From Lysobacterales bacterium (GTDB taxonomy: Bacteria > Pseudomonadota > Gammaproteobacteria > Xanthomonadales > Marinicellaceae), in assembly GCA_026988115.1 (NCBI GenBank), contig JALSLV010000063.1, forward strand, positions 1-52,531: 52,531 nt of DNA. Direction: 5' to 3'. Position numbers and translations under genes: made by a program. Below, piece by piece: positions 1-8,454 of the stretch (positions are counted from its first letter, which is position 1; every line of letters starts with the position of its first letter). Under the pieces are notes generated by a model. That model was not told where the DNA came from and did no database searches. It worked only from the letters and a program-made list of their open reading frames with translations.

Positions 1-127
1 AATGGCATAAATTTCGCTACTATGCGTTGAAAAACTTGGAATTAGCTAGCTAGTCACTGCGTTTTCCGCCTTTATTAGCAAATTTTCTGCTCATTTTTCT
101 TTCGCCCCATAATACTTTCACAGTCTC
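1..127. mobile_element. Degenerate end of a MITE-like element (partial, cut by window edge)
   Basis: Read on the minus strand from 127, the sequence begins GAGACTG and runs through ATGGGGCGAAAGAAAAATGA and AGCAGAAAATTTGC. This closely follows the start of the intact element at 21771-21929 (GAGACCTTTG..., then TGGCGAAAGAAAAAAT, GAAAATTTGCC). The terminal 20 bases have drifted and the other end lies outside the window. No transposase is encoded. It sits just downstream of the FAD-oxidase stop. The relationship is inferred by eye from the shared 5' end; the interiors differ beyond about 40 bases. Confidence 0.45.
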
Positions 128-161
128 TAAAGTCCGAACCCCACCAGCTTGAAAATTTAAA

Positions 162-1538
162 TCAAATCAATTTACCCGGGTTCAATACAGCATTCGGATC
201 AAATACTTGCTTAATGCCTTGCATGATTTTTAACTCTTCATCACTGCGTGAATAACTTAAGTAGGGCTTTTTAATCATACCCACACCGTGCTCGGCGGAG
301 ATACTACCGCCCATTTGTTGGATTAATCCATAAACGTGTTTGTTTACCATTTCACATTCGATTTTAAATTCTGCGATACTCATGTCTTCTGGTTTGATAA
401 TATTGAGGTGTAAATTTCCATCGCCTATATGCCCAAACCAGACCAGTTCGAATTGTGGGTAATGTTCACGCACCAAAGCATCCAGTTTATTCATGAATTC
501 AGGCACTAGAGACACTTTAACGGCAATATCATTTTTATAAGGTGAAAAATGGGCAATGGATTCGCTGATGCCTTCGCGGTATTGCCAAAACTGATTGGCT
601 TGTTCGCGCGATTGTGAGATTAAACCATCGACAATATCGCCGTTTTCCATACCCTCCTCAAAAACTCGCATAACGGCATCTTCGTTTTCATCAAACTCAC
701 ACAACACATAACATTGTGCTAAATCGTCAAATGGCTGATCTAATTCTCGGTGTTTGCATACATGTTTAAGGGCAATATCGGTAAAAAATTCGTAAGCGGA
801 TAATTTGAACTCTTTTTTAGCCAATGAAAACACCCGCATAACCGAATCAAGGCTGTCCAATGCCAATAGCATAACCGATTGTTCCACTGGTGGTTTGATT
901 AATTGCATGGTGGCTTCGACAATAATACCCAACGTGCCTTCGCTGCCAATCATCAAATGACGCAAATCATAACCAGTGGCATTTTTTATCAAACCTTGAT
1001 TTAAGCTTAATAGTTCACCTGTTGCGGTGACCACTTTTAATCCAGCCACATAATCACGAGTCATGCCATAACGCAAAACACGTATGCCACCAGCGTTAGT
1101 GGCTATATTGCCGCCTATTTGGCTGGAACCACTGGAAGCAAAATCCACTGGATAAAACAAGTCCTTTTCTTGTGCATAATTATGTAATTGCTCGGTTACT
1201 ACGCCTGCTTGCACGGTGACTTGTGCATCATCGGCATTAAAGTCTAAAATACTGCGCATCTTTTCCAAAGACATAACAAACTCATGGTTACTGGCAACAA
1301 CTCCGCCACTATAGCCTGTTCGACCGCCTGATGGAACCAGTTTAAAATCCAATTTATTGGCTAGTTTGACAATTATTTGGACTTGTTCAACTGTTTTTGG
1401 AAATAACACGCAAGCACAATCCACATCAGCAAATCGTGTCCAGTCTTGTCCGTAGACTTGCAAGTCATCTGCATCAGTTGAATAATCTATATTAGCAATT
1501 TCTAATTTAATTTGATTAATAATTTCACGTTTTTCCAT
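162..1538 (-). CDS. FAD-linked oxidoreductase, probable D-2-hydroxyglutarate dehydrogenase (GlcD/DLD family)
   Basis: This 458-residue soluble flavoprotein has the two-domain layout of the VAO/PCMH family. The N-terminal FAD-binding part includes PSGGRTGYSGG (about 69-79) and GGNIATNAGG (about 142-151). The C-terminal FAD-oxidase domain has HIGDGNLHLN and the EHGVGM motif seen near the active site of D-lactate, glycolate and D-2-hydroxyglutarate dehydrogenases. Sequence alone does not fix the substrate. It is transcribed divergently from serA only 57 bp away. In pseudomonads SerA can reduce 2-oxoglutarate to D-2-hydroxyglutarate, and a partner flavoprotein re-oxidises it, which pulls the serine pathway forward. 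That makes D-2-hydroxyglutarate dehydrogenase the best guess. D-lactate dehydrogenase is the main alternative. The length is normal and no residue is obviously missing. Confidence 0.85.
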   Translation of the reverse strand: MEKREIINQIKLEIANIDYSTDADDLQVYGQDWTRFADVDCACVLFPKTVEQVQIIVKLANKLDFKLVPSGGRTGYSGGVVASNHEFVMSLEKMRSILDFNADDAQVTVQAGVVTEQLHNYAQEKDLFYPVDFASSGSSQIGGNIATNAGGIRVLRYGMTRDYVAGLKVVTATGELLSLNQGLIKNATGYDLRHLMIGSEGTLGIIVEATMQLIKPPVEQSVMLLALDSLDSVMRVFSLAKKEFKLSAYEFFTDIALKHVCKHRELDQPFDDLAQCYVLCEFDENEDAVMRVFEEGMENGDIVDGLISQSREQANQFWQYREGISESIAHFSPYKNDIAVKVSLVPEFMNKLDALVREHYPQFELVWFGHIGDGNLHLNIIKPEDMSIAEFKIECEMVNKHVYGLIQQMGGSISAEHGVGMIKKPYLSYSRSDEELKIMQGIKQVFDPNAVLNPGKLI

Positions 1539-1595
1539 CAGAGGTTTACAATAAGCATTTTTAAAGTTGCCAATTATATAGGATAATTTAGCATT

Positions 1596-2834
1596 ATGAG
1601 CAAGCTGTCATTAAGTAAAGAGAAAATAAAAGTAGTTTTATTAGAAGGCGTTCACCCTTTGGCTGAAGAAAGCTTCAGAAAAGACGGTTATAACAACATT
1701 ACTTACCTCAAGGGCACACCTGAGAAAGAAGAACTTAAAACCTTACTTTCTGATGCGCATATATTAGGCATTCGCTCACGCACGCATATCACTCAAGATG
1801 TTTTGGATGCTTGCGATAAACTCATGGCAATTGGCACTTTTTGCATTGGCACCAATCAGATTAATCTCGAATACGCTCGCAATAAAGGCATTCCTGTTTT
1901 TAATGCTCCGTTTTCTAATACCCGTTCGGTTGCTGAACTTGTGTTAGCCGAAATTATATTTTTAATGCGCGGTATTCCACAAAAAAATGCCGCCGCACAT
2001 CGAGGTCAATGGCAAAAAACAGCAGAGAGTTCGTTCGAGATACGAGGCAAAAAACTCGGCATTGTTGGCTTTGGGCATATCGGCTCACAACTGGGCGTTA
2101 TTGCCGAATCTTTGGGCATGAAAGTCTACTTTTACGACATAGAAAACAAATTACCCATGGGCAATGCCAAAAATACCGAATCTTTAAACGAATTATTAGC
2201 CAAAGTCGACGTCTTGAGTCTCCATGTTCCCTCAACAGCAGCCACTAAAGACATGATTGGTAAACAACAACTCGACAAAATGCGTCAAGGAAGTTATTTG
2301 ATTAATGCAGCACGGGGTGATGTTGTGGTTATTGAAGACTTAATTGATGCTCTTGACTCAGGAAAAATCAAAGGTGCGGCTCTTGATGTTTTCCCACAAG
2401 AGCCCAGTAGCAATAATGACCCATTCATTTCTCAACTTAAAGAATACGACCAGGTTATTATCACGCCTCATATCGGAGGTTCAACTTTAGAGGCACAAGT
2501 CAATATTGCCAATGAAGTGTCCAATAAGCTCATGAAATATTCCAATAATGGCACAACTTCGTCAGCAGTTAATTTCCCACAAGTATCCTTACCTGAAATT
2601 GCTGGCAAACAATCGCGTGTGATGCATATCCACAAAAACAAGCCTGGAATGCTCGAACAAGTAAACCGCATCTTTAGCAAACACGACATGAATATTACCG
2701 CTTTGCATTTGCAAACTGAAGGGGAAATTGGCTATGTGATTATGGATGTGGACTGCAACGAAGTTGATGATTTGAAAACTGAACTTAAGTCTATTGATGG
2801 AACTCTACGAGTTAGAGTGCTGCACGGAAGTTAA
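1596..2834 (+). CDS. serA: D-3-phosphoglycerate dehydrogenase SerA
   Basis: First enzyme of the phosphorylated serine pathway: it oxidises 3-phosphoglycerate to 3-phosphohydroxypyruvate with NAD+. At 412 residues it matches the E. coli-type short form. The catalytic domain carries SRTHIT near 61, the Rossmann motif GFGHIG at 158-163, NAARGD, and the catalytic-His motif PHIGGSTLEAQ. A C-terminal ACT domain (about 336-412, starting near SRVMHIHKNKPGML) is the expected serine-binding allosteric site. The start is an ATG after an AT-rich divergent spacer shared with the flavoprotein gene. Family activity of SerA on 2-oxoglutarate would explain the neighbouring dehydrogenase. A REP-like palindrome follows the stop. 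Confidence 0.95.
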   Translation: MSKLSLSKEKIKVVLLEGVHPLAEESFRKDGYNNITYLKGTPEKEELKTLLSDAHILGIRSRTHITQDVLDACDKLMAIGTFCIGTNQINLEYARNKGIPVFNAPFSNTRSVAELVLAEIIFLMRGIPQKNAAAHRGQWQKTAESSFEIRGKKLGIVGFGHIGSQLGVIAESLGMKVYFYDIENKLPMGNAKNTESLNELLAKVDVLSLHVPSTAATKDMIGKQQLDKMRQGSYLINAARGDVVVIEDLIDALDSGKIKGAALDVFPQEPSSNNDPFISQLKEYDQVIITPHIGGSTLEAQVNIANEVSNKLMKYSNNGTTSSAVNFPQVSLPEIAGKQSRVMHIHKNKPGMLEQVNRIFSKHDMNITALHLQTEGEIGYVIMDVDCNEVDDLKTELKSIDGTLRVRVLHGS

Positions 2835-2844
2835 CGACAATTTT

Positions 2845-2865
2845 GATGGGCGCAGTCCATCCTAC
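2845..2865 (-). repeat. REP-like palindrome with GTAGG head
   Basis: Read on the minus strand this is GTAGGATGGACTGCGCCCATC, an imperfect palindrome headed by GTAG. It matches the layout of the two copies at 9802-9866 (GTAGGGTGGGCTTGCCCACC). It lies between serA and the YeiH-type gene. A GTAG head next to a short hairpin is typical of REP sequences mobilised by RAYT transposases; no RAYT gene is present here. Confidence 0.5.
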
Positions 2866-2879
2866 GCGAGAATCATTCA

Positions 2880-3899
2880 TTGAATAAAAATACTCATAAG
2901 ATATTTGGCATTCTTTTAGTGGCTTTTTTTGCCATTATTGCCACTTTTATAGCCAAAATTCCTCATATCAAAGCTTTAGCCATTAGCCCTTTGGTTATTG
3001 GTATTGTTTTGGGTATTGTTTTTGCCAATACATTGCGCAATAAAATCCCTCAATCGTGGTTGCCTGGTGTTTTATTTTCTGCCAAAACCTTATTGCGTAC
3101 TGCTATCGTTTTTTACGGTTTTCGTATTACCTTTCAACAAATAGCATCCGTAGGAACTGAAGGTTTAATTTTATCAACAGTAATGTTAACGTCCACAATG
3201 CTTATTGGTATTTTTGTTGGTATCAAAGTACTTAAATTAGATAGAGACACTGCTATTTTAGTGGCCTCAGGCAGCGCAGTTTGTGGTGCTGCCGCCGTTT
3301 TAGCCACAGAAGAAGTGCTCAAGTCTGAGGCCCACAAAACCGCCATTGCAGTTGGTACTGTGGTGTTATTTGGTACGATTTCTATGTTTTTATACCCGAT
3401 TCTATTTCGTTCGGGTATTTTGCAGATGGATTTTACTCAATTTGGTCTATATGTTGGCTCAAGTGTTCACGAAGTCGCACAAGTTGTGGCAGCAGGTGGT
3501 GCTATTGATGCGGTTTCTAGTGATACGGCGATCATTGTCAAAATGATTCGGGTGATGATGATTGCACCGATGTTGTTAATCTTAGGATTGTTTTTAAGCA
3601 AATTAGGCAATCACAACTCTAAAGATGCTAAAAAGTTGGTTATTCCTTGGTTTGCCATTTTATTTATTGTTGTGGCAGGCTTTAACTCACTGCATTTATT
3701 ACCCACAAATTTAGTGACAAGTATTAATCACATGGATACATTTTTATTGACCATGGCAATGACCGCTTTAGGGATGGAAACACATTTAGCCAAATTTAAG
3801 CAAGCAGGACTCAAGCCAGTGCTACTGGCTTTGATTTTATTTTCCTGGTTAATTAGCGCAGGTTATTTTTTAACCATGCATATCGACAAATTAATTTAG
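2880..3899 (+). CDS. YeiH-family putative sulfate/organosulfonate exporter (UPF0324)
   Basis: A 339-residue polytopic inner-membrane protein with about nine or ten hydrophobic segments, beginning with IFGILLVAFFAIIATFIAKI. Family landmarks include SGSAVCGAAAVLATE (about 130-144) and YVGSSVHEVAQVVAAG (about 191-206), both conserved in the YeiH group. Substrate is not certain; members are linked to sulfite, sulfate or sulfonate export mainly by context. The reading frame begins at a TTG codon at 2880, 45 bp after serA and just past a REP-like palindrome. No later in-frame ATG precedes the first membrane segment, so TTG is the likely start. It may be read through from serA. No regulator is adjacent. 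Confidence 0.8.
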   Translation: MNKNTHKIFGILLVAFFAIIATFIAKIPHIKALAISPLVIGIVLGIVFANTLRNKIPQSWLPGVLFSAKTLLRTAIVFYGFRITFQQIASVGTEGLILSTVMLTSTMLIGIFVGIKVLKLDRDTAILVASGSAVCGAAAVLATEEVLKSEAHKTAIAVGTVVLFGTISMFLYPILFRSGILQMDFTQFGLYVGSSVHEVAQVVAAGGAIDAVSSDTAIIVKMIRVMMIAPMLLILGLFLSKLGNHNSKDAKKLVIPWFAILFIVVAGFNSLHLLPTNLVTSINHMDTFLLTMAMTALGMETHLAKFKQAGLKPVLLALILFSWLISAGYFLTMHIDKLI

Positions 3900-3900
3900 A

Positions 3901-5349
3901 CTAACTTTTCAAAGGGATATTTTTCAATATCTCCAGCAAGTATTTCCAAAATTTCTGTGTCGAAGAAATACTGGCTCGTTCATCAGGAGAGTGTGCCCGT
4001 TGAATCGTTGGGCCAAATGAAATCATATCCATTTCTGGATAATTGGTTCCCAATATTCCACATTCGAGACCCGCATGGTAAGCGATGATTTTGGGTTCTG
4101 TTTTAAACACATCAAAATAGATATTTTGCAAAACCTTAAGTATTTTTGAATCTGGATTTGGTTTCCAACCAGGATAAGCGCCATCAAGTTTCACCTCAAA
4201 CCCGCCCAATTCAAAAGTCGATTTTAATTGATTGGACAAGTCTTGTTTGCCCACTTCGGTAGCACTTCGGGTCAAGCATAGCACTTTTATCGAACCGTCC
4301 TTGACCAAAACTCGTGCTAGGTTGTTGGATGTTTCTACCAAATCTTCAATGTCAGGGCTCATGCGATAGACACCATTATGTATAGCGTAAATTGTTTTAA
4401 TTAATCGCTCTTGTTCAATGCTGGACAGGCAATAGGCTGGCGTGTTAACTTTTTCAATGGTAATTTCAACATTTTCTTCAACTGACTTATATTCATTAAT
4501 TATTTCGTCAGAAATCTTTTCAAATAATGATGAAACTCTATGACTCTTATCACACACGACAACGGCAGAACTCTCTCGTGGAATCGCATTGCGTAACGAA
4601 CCCCCATCAATTTGCGCAATCAAAACTTCATCTTTTAATGCAAACAGCAGCCGATTCATTAACTTATTAGCATTTCCATAACCTTTGTGAATATCCATAC
4701 CACTGTGCCCACCTCGCAAGCCTTTAACCGTTAATTGGTAGGCAGTCGTAGCAGTCACCGCATGTTGTTCATAGGTCTTTGTTGCAGTGATGTCAATACC
4801 GCCAGCACAACCCATGGCAATTTCATCATCGTCTTCAGTATCAAGGTTTAACAAAATTTCAGCATCCAAATACCCTGCTTGCAAACCTAATGCGCCAGTC
4901 ATGCCCGTTTCTTCGTCAACGGTAAATAACGCTTCAAGTGCAGGGTGGGTGATGTCATTGGATGCAAAAATACTCATAATTGCAGCCACACCCAATCCAT
5001 TATCGGCGCCCAAAGTGGTGCCATCGGCAGTCACCCAATCACCTTCAATAAACATATTTATGCCTTGGGTATCAAAGTCAAACTCTGTGTCGTTATTCTT
5101 CTGGCAAACCATGTCAATATGCGATTGCAAAACCACTGTTTTGCGATTTTCCATGCCACTGCTCGCAGGTTTCTTCATAATAACATTGCCCACAGGATCA
5201 ATGAGTGCTTCAAGTTTATGACGTTGAGCAAATTGCATCAAAAAATCCACAACTTTGCCTTCTTTTTTTGAAGGTCGCGGTATAGCGTTTAAATCAGCAA
5301 AGTTATTCCATAAAGCCTTTGGTTCGAGATTTCTTATTGCATTTGACAT
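3901..5349 (-). CDS. pepD: Aminoacyl-histidine dipeptidase (peptidase D, M20C)
   Basis: A 482-residue cytosolic di-zinc dipeptidase of the M20 clan that hydrolyses Xaa-His and other dipeptides. Metal and catalytic residues are visible: SHIDM (His77, Asp79), the bridging Asp116 in LGADNG, the EE pair at 146-147 in VDEETG, and a C-terminal HAGLECG supplying the last ligand. The lid/dimerisation domain with RGGHSGMDIHKGYGNAN sits in the middle. Length matches E. coli PepD. The start ATG at 5349 gives the expected N-terminus (LEPKALWNNFADLNAIPRPS). Its 3' end faces the YeiH gene with one base between them, so the two converge. Confidence 0.93.
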   Translation of the reverse strand: MSNAIRNLEPKALWNNFADLNAIPRPSKKEGKVVDFLMQFAQRHKLEALIDPVGNVIMKKPASSGMENRKTVVLQSHIDMVCQKNNDTEFDFDTQGINMFIEGDWVTADGTTLGADNGLGVAAIMSIFASNDITHPALEALFTVDEETGMTGALGLQAGYLDAEILLNLDTEDDDEIAMGCAGGIDITATKTYEQHAVTATTAYQLTVKGLRGGHSGMDIHKGYGNANKLMNRLLFALKDEVLIAQIDGGSLRNAIPRESSAVVVCDKSHRVSSLFEKISDEIINEYKSVEENVEITIEKVNTPAYCLSSIEQERLIKTIYAIHNGVYRMSPDIEDLVETSNNLARVLVKDGSIKVLCLTRSATEVGKQDLSNQLKSTFELGGFEVKLDGAYPGWKPNPDSKILKVLQNIYFDVFKTEPKIIAYHAGLECGILGTNYPEMDMISFGPTIQRAHSPDERASISSTQKFWKYLLEILKNIPLKS

Positions 5350-5375
5350 GGTTTTGACTCTTTTTATTTTTTTGT

Positions 5376-6023
5376 TTAATAGGATATGGATTTGATATTA
5401 TCGCTATTTCCTATGGTCTTGATTAATTCTCCTGTACTCATTGTGTATGCCTGTACAGCGCCACTTTTGGCTTTTGCAAAGAAGATATTTTCCTCAAAAT
5501 CCGCATTGAGAAACTCTTTAAAATTCACCTGCTTAATGATTTCAGTTGATTCAGAATTAAAATAACTGGCAGACTTAGGACTAAATACGACAACATTGCT
5601 GTCTTTTTCATCTGGAAAATACGCTTCTTTTAATTGAAAAACACCAAATGTATTTTTACCAGTTGCAACCCCTTTTTTGCCAGATAAGTCCTTTGCATTA
5701 AAGATGGTCACGTCATTGGTTTTGGCATTGACAACATAAAGCTTTTTCTGATCACGACTCAACAACATCGCCGTATCCGATAAGTAATAAGAAATTCCTA
5801 TGTAAGACCCTCCCGAGATTCCACCTGTTGCCGCAGCTAGCGCTACCGTTGCCATAAACTGACCAAATTTTACCGAAGCCCGTCCTGTTCCAGAATCACC
5901 AAAGAGTTTGTGGTTTGTGAAATCCACTATGCCAACTTCCGAACCTGTTCCTTCGCGTAAATAGACTAAAGAATCATAGAGCTGTACCCAATTATTAAGA
6001 CAGGTGCTTAGTAGTATCTTCAT
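5376..6023 (-). CDS. Hypothetical beta-propeller-like protein, possibly N-terminally truncated
   Basis: A 215-residue open frame that I do not recognise. The second half has propeller-blade-like strands such as LYVVNAKTNDVTIFNAKD and VQAYTMSTGELIKTIGN. The first half has a glycine-rich hydrophobic stretch (ATVALAAATGGISGGSYIG) that could be a membrane segment or a buried helix. The ATG at 6023 has no convincing ribosome binding site and no signal peptide follows it. The frame is open upstream to position 6075, where the TAG stop of the M28 peptidase gene lies in the same frame. So either translation starts at a weak site or this is the 3' remnant of a longer gene. It could be expressed with the peptidase gene upstream and PepD downstream. 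Confidence 0.5.
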   Translation of the reverse strand: MKILLSTCLNNWVQLYDSLVYLREGTGSEVGIVDFTNHKLFGDSGTGRASVKFGQFMATVALAAATGGISGGSYIGISYYLSDTAMLLSRDQKKLYVVNAKTNDVTIFNAKDLSGKKGVATGKNTFGVFQLKEAYFPDEKDSNVVVFSPKSASYFNSESTEIIKQVNFKEFLNADFEENIFFAKAKSGAVQAYTMSTGELIKTIGNSDNIKSISY

Positions 6024-6074
6024 TTCATTTAAGCAGCCAGTTTTTAGCTGTAGAGTTGAAAACCAACTTAAAGT

Positions 6075-7319
6075 CTATTTTTTAACGCTTGGCACAACTT
6101 CTAAAACTACTGTTTTGTCTCGACGTTGTACTTTTGCTGTTATCTTTTCACCAATAACAAGAGTTTGTAGAACGTCGGTAAAGTCATAAACATCATCAAT
6201 CTCCATGCCTTTCATTTCGATTAGTATATCGCCTTTTTGGAAACCTGCTTTTTGTGCAGGTGAGTTTTTAACGGTTCCTCCAATTAATACGCCCACTCCA
6301 TCAGCTTGTGCATAATCAGGAATTGTTCCAAGATAGGCTTTGAGATTTTTACGACTGGCTTTGTTTGTTGAAGCTTGTTGGTAGTCTAAAGCTTCTTCTT
6401 TCAGTGCCAGACCGCGAGTGATTAATGCCATTAATTTGGCTATTTTTGCTATGCCTTGATAATTTAATAAATCAGCGCTATCACGCGGTGAATGGTACTG
6501 TTCGTGGTTGCCCGTAAATGCCGACAATATCGGCACGTGATGTTGGTAAAAACTGCTGGTGTCCGTCGGTAATTGACTGTCATCTTGAGTGACGATATTT
6601 AATCGCACGGGTGCATTGCGTTGTTCAATAATCTGTTTCCAACTTTTACTCGAACCTGTTCCTTGTAAAATTAAGGCATTATCTAAACGACCAATCATAT
6701 CCATATTGAGGTATGCCATGAATATATGCGACAAATCATCTTGCCCGAACATTTTGACAAAACTTTTCGAGCCAAGCAAACCATCTTCTTCTCCAGTCCA
6801 GAAAGCAAAAACAATATCGCGTTTGGGTATGAATTTGCCTTTATTTTTTAATGCGACTAAATATTCAGCTATGGATAATAAAGCAGACACTCCTGAGGCA
6901 TTATCATCAGCCCCTGGATGAACTTGACCTTTTTCATCCTCTCTTGCTAAAGATTTGTCGGTTTCACCATGTCCAAGATGGTCATAATGTGCTCCGATTA
7001 TTACGCCCGGTAGTTTTGTACTACCCTTGATGTAGGCGATAAGGTTTGTGCCTTGCTGTTTAGGTTGGTCAATTTCAGAGGCTAACTTAAAGGGCCATTT
7101 ATAACTTTGAGAATGCCAAGGTTGCAGACCGATTCTTTTTAATTCTGCATCAATATACTCCGCTGCTTTTTTTGCACTTTCTGTGCCGATTAAACGACCA
7201 CCTGTTTGCGTGATTGCAGTGACATGCTTTTCTGTATTTTTAGCACTTAATACGCTTTGACGTTTAGCCTGTGCATTAAAAACGATTAAACACAGTAATA
7301 TTAGGACTATTTTCTTCAT
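6075..7319 (-). CDS. Secreted M28 family zinc aminopeptidase with C-terminal PDZ domain
   Basis: A 414-residue protein with a signal peptide (MKKIVLILLCLIVFNAQA) and an M28 catalytic domain. Zinc ligands fit GAHYDHLG (His111), GADDNASG (Asp138/139), TGEEDG (catalytic and ligand Glu177-178), NMDMIG (Asp207) and a later YHSPRD histidine. After the peptidase domain (about 25-300), a PDZ domain spans about 330-405 (GVLIGGTVKNSPAQKAGF, KGDILIEM). Peptidase-PDZ fusions of this kind act in the periplasm or outside the cell on peptides. The stop is one base from the ATG of the next gene upstream on this strand, consistent with a shared transcript with the TolB-like lipoprotein gene. Confidence 0.88.
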   Translation of the reverse strand: MKKIVLILLCLIVFNAQAKRQSVLSAKNTEKHVTAITQTGGRLIGTESAKKAAEYIDAELKRIGLQPWHSQSYKWPFKLASEIDQPKQQGTNLIAYIKGSTKLPGVIIGAHYDHLGHGETDKSLAREDEKGQVHPGADDNASGVSALLSIAEYLVALKNKGKFIPKRDIVFAFWTGEEDGLLGSKSFVKMFGQDDLSHIFMAYLNMDMIGRLDNALILQGTGSSKSWKQIIEQRNAPVRLNIVTQDDSQLPTDTSSFYQHHVPILSAFTGNHEQYHSPRDSADLLNYQGIAKIAKLMALITRGLALKEEALDYQQASTNKASRKNLKAYLGTIPDYAQADGVGVLIGGTVKNSPAQKAGFQKGDILIEMKGMEIDDVYDFTDVLQTLVIGEKITAKVQRRDKTVVLEVVPSVKK

Positions 7320-7320
7320 G

Positions 7321-8454
7321 TTATTTTAAATCCAATGCCTTTAATGCGGCTTGGTGGTCCCAATTGGCACGGTAAACTTGTGAGACATCGTTGTTGTCTT
7401 TTTTACGGGTCCAATAGACTTCGTCACCATCAGGTGTAAAGACGGGCAAACCATCAAAACCATCTAAAAAACTGACTCTTACGGGTTCATGTTTGCCTTG
7501 TGCATCGACAATATAGAGTTCGAAATTAGCAAAACCTTGAGTGTTAGTTGTATAGATTATGTATTTTTGCGAAGGGTGGTAGTAAGGTGCCCAGTTCATG
7601 GTGTTTGAGTGCGTTAATTGTTTTTTATCGCTGCCATCTAAATTCATTGTGTATATCTCTGCAGTCATGCCATCAACGGCAAAGCGTCGCCATATAACTT
7701 TTTTTGAATCAGGAGAAATAAAAGGTCCTCCGTCATAGCCTTTATAGGTTGTTAGTTGTTTTAAGTCACTTCCATCAGCTTTCATGATGTAAATGTCCAT
7801 CATGAATGAAGGGTCTTTACTGAAAGTGTTGCGTTGTTCTTGAGTTAATTCGTTGGCTTTTTTGTTGTAACCATTGCGATTTGATGAAAAGACAATCCAT
7901 TTGTCATCGGGAGAATAGCTGCCTTCTGCATCGTACCCAACGGCTGTTGTCATACGCTTTAATTGACCATTTTCTTTAACAAACAAGTCATAGTTTTCAT
8001 CGTAATCCCACGAATAACGGCGGGTTTTTCCTGATGCACGAAAAGCAATTTCATCTTGCTGTTTTTGTTTTGCCAGTGGGTCTAAATGAGTTGATGCGTA
8101 GATTATTTTGTCACCATCTGGATGTATCCACGAACACGTGGTTTTTCCAACCCCATTTGAAACACGTTCCACATCACCAGTTTCTAAATCCATTTTAAAT
8201 ATTTGGTAAAAAGGATTGTCATCATCACGTTCACTTTGGAAAATCAACTCACTGCCATCGGCAGAAAAATAGGCTTCTCCAGAGCGTTTGCCGGCAAAGG
8301 TCAGCTGATTAATATCGGTTAATAAGTCCACTTTTTCAGGTTTTAACACCGACTTCATCGCAGGTGGCATCGGTGCTTCTTGCGTAGTTACCACTTTAGG
8401 GTTTTGAGAACACGATGCTAAGGCAATCGTGCTGAGTATAATGAGTTTTTTCAT
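7321..8454 (-). CDS. TolB/PD40-type beta-propeller lipoprotein
   Basis: A 377-residue exported protein with a lipoprotein signal: MKKLIILSTIALASCSQ places the lipobox LASC at about residues 12-15. The rest consists of PD40/TolB-type blades with the recurring pattern YFSADGSELIFQS, WIHPDGDKIIYAS, YSPDDKWIVFSSNRNG, ISPDSKKVIWRR, HPSQKYIIYTTN and FTPDGDEVYWTRKK. Such propellers bind protein partners or peptides at the membrane. The protein is not TolB itself, because the N-terminal domain and the Tol-Pal context are missing. The start overlaps the glmM stop by 4 bp (8451-8454), and the M28 peptidase follows directly. Co-expression with that peptidase suggests a peptide-processing role, which is inference. 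Confidence 0.8.
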   Translation of the reverse strand: MKKLIILSTIALASCSQNPKVVTTQEAPMPPAMKSVLKPEKVDLLTDINQLTFAGKRSGEAYFSADGSELIFQSERDDDNPFYQIFKMDLETGDVERVSNGVGKTTCSWIHPDGDKIIYASTHLDPLAKQKQQDEIAFRASGKTRRYSWDYDENYDLFVKENGQLKRMTTAVGYDAEGSYSPDDKWIVFSSNRNGYNKKANELTQEQRNTFSKDPSFMMDIYIMKADGSDLKQLTTYKGYDGGPFISPDSKKVIWRRFAVDGMTAEIYTMNLDGSDKKQLTHSNTMNWAPYYHPSQKYIIYTTNTQGFANFELYIVDAQGKHEPVRVSFLDGFDGLPVFTPDGDEVYWTRKKDNNDVSQVYRANWDHQAALKALDLK

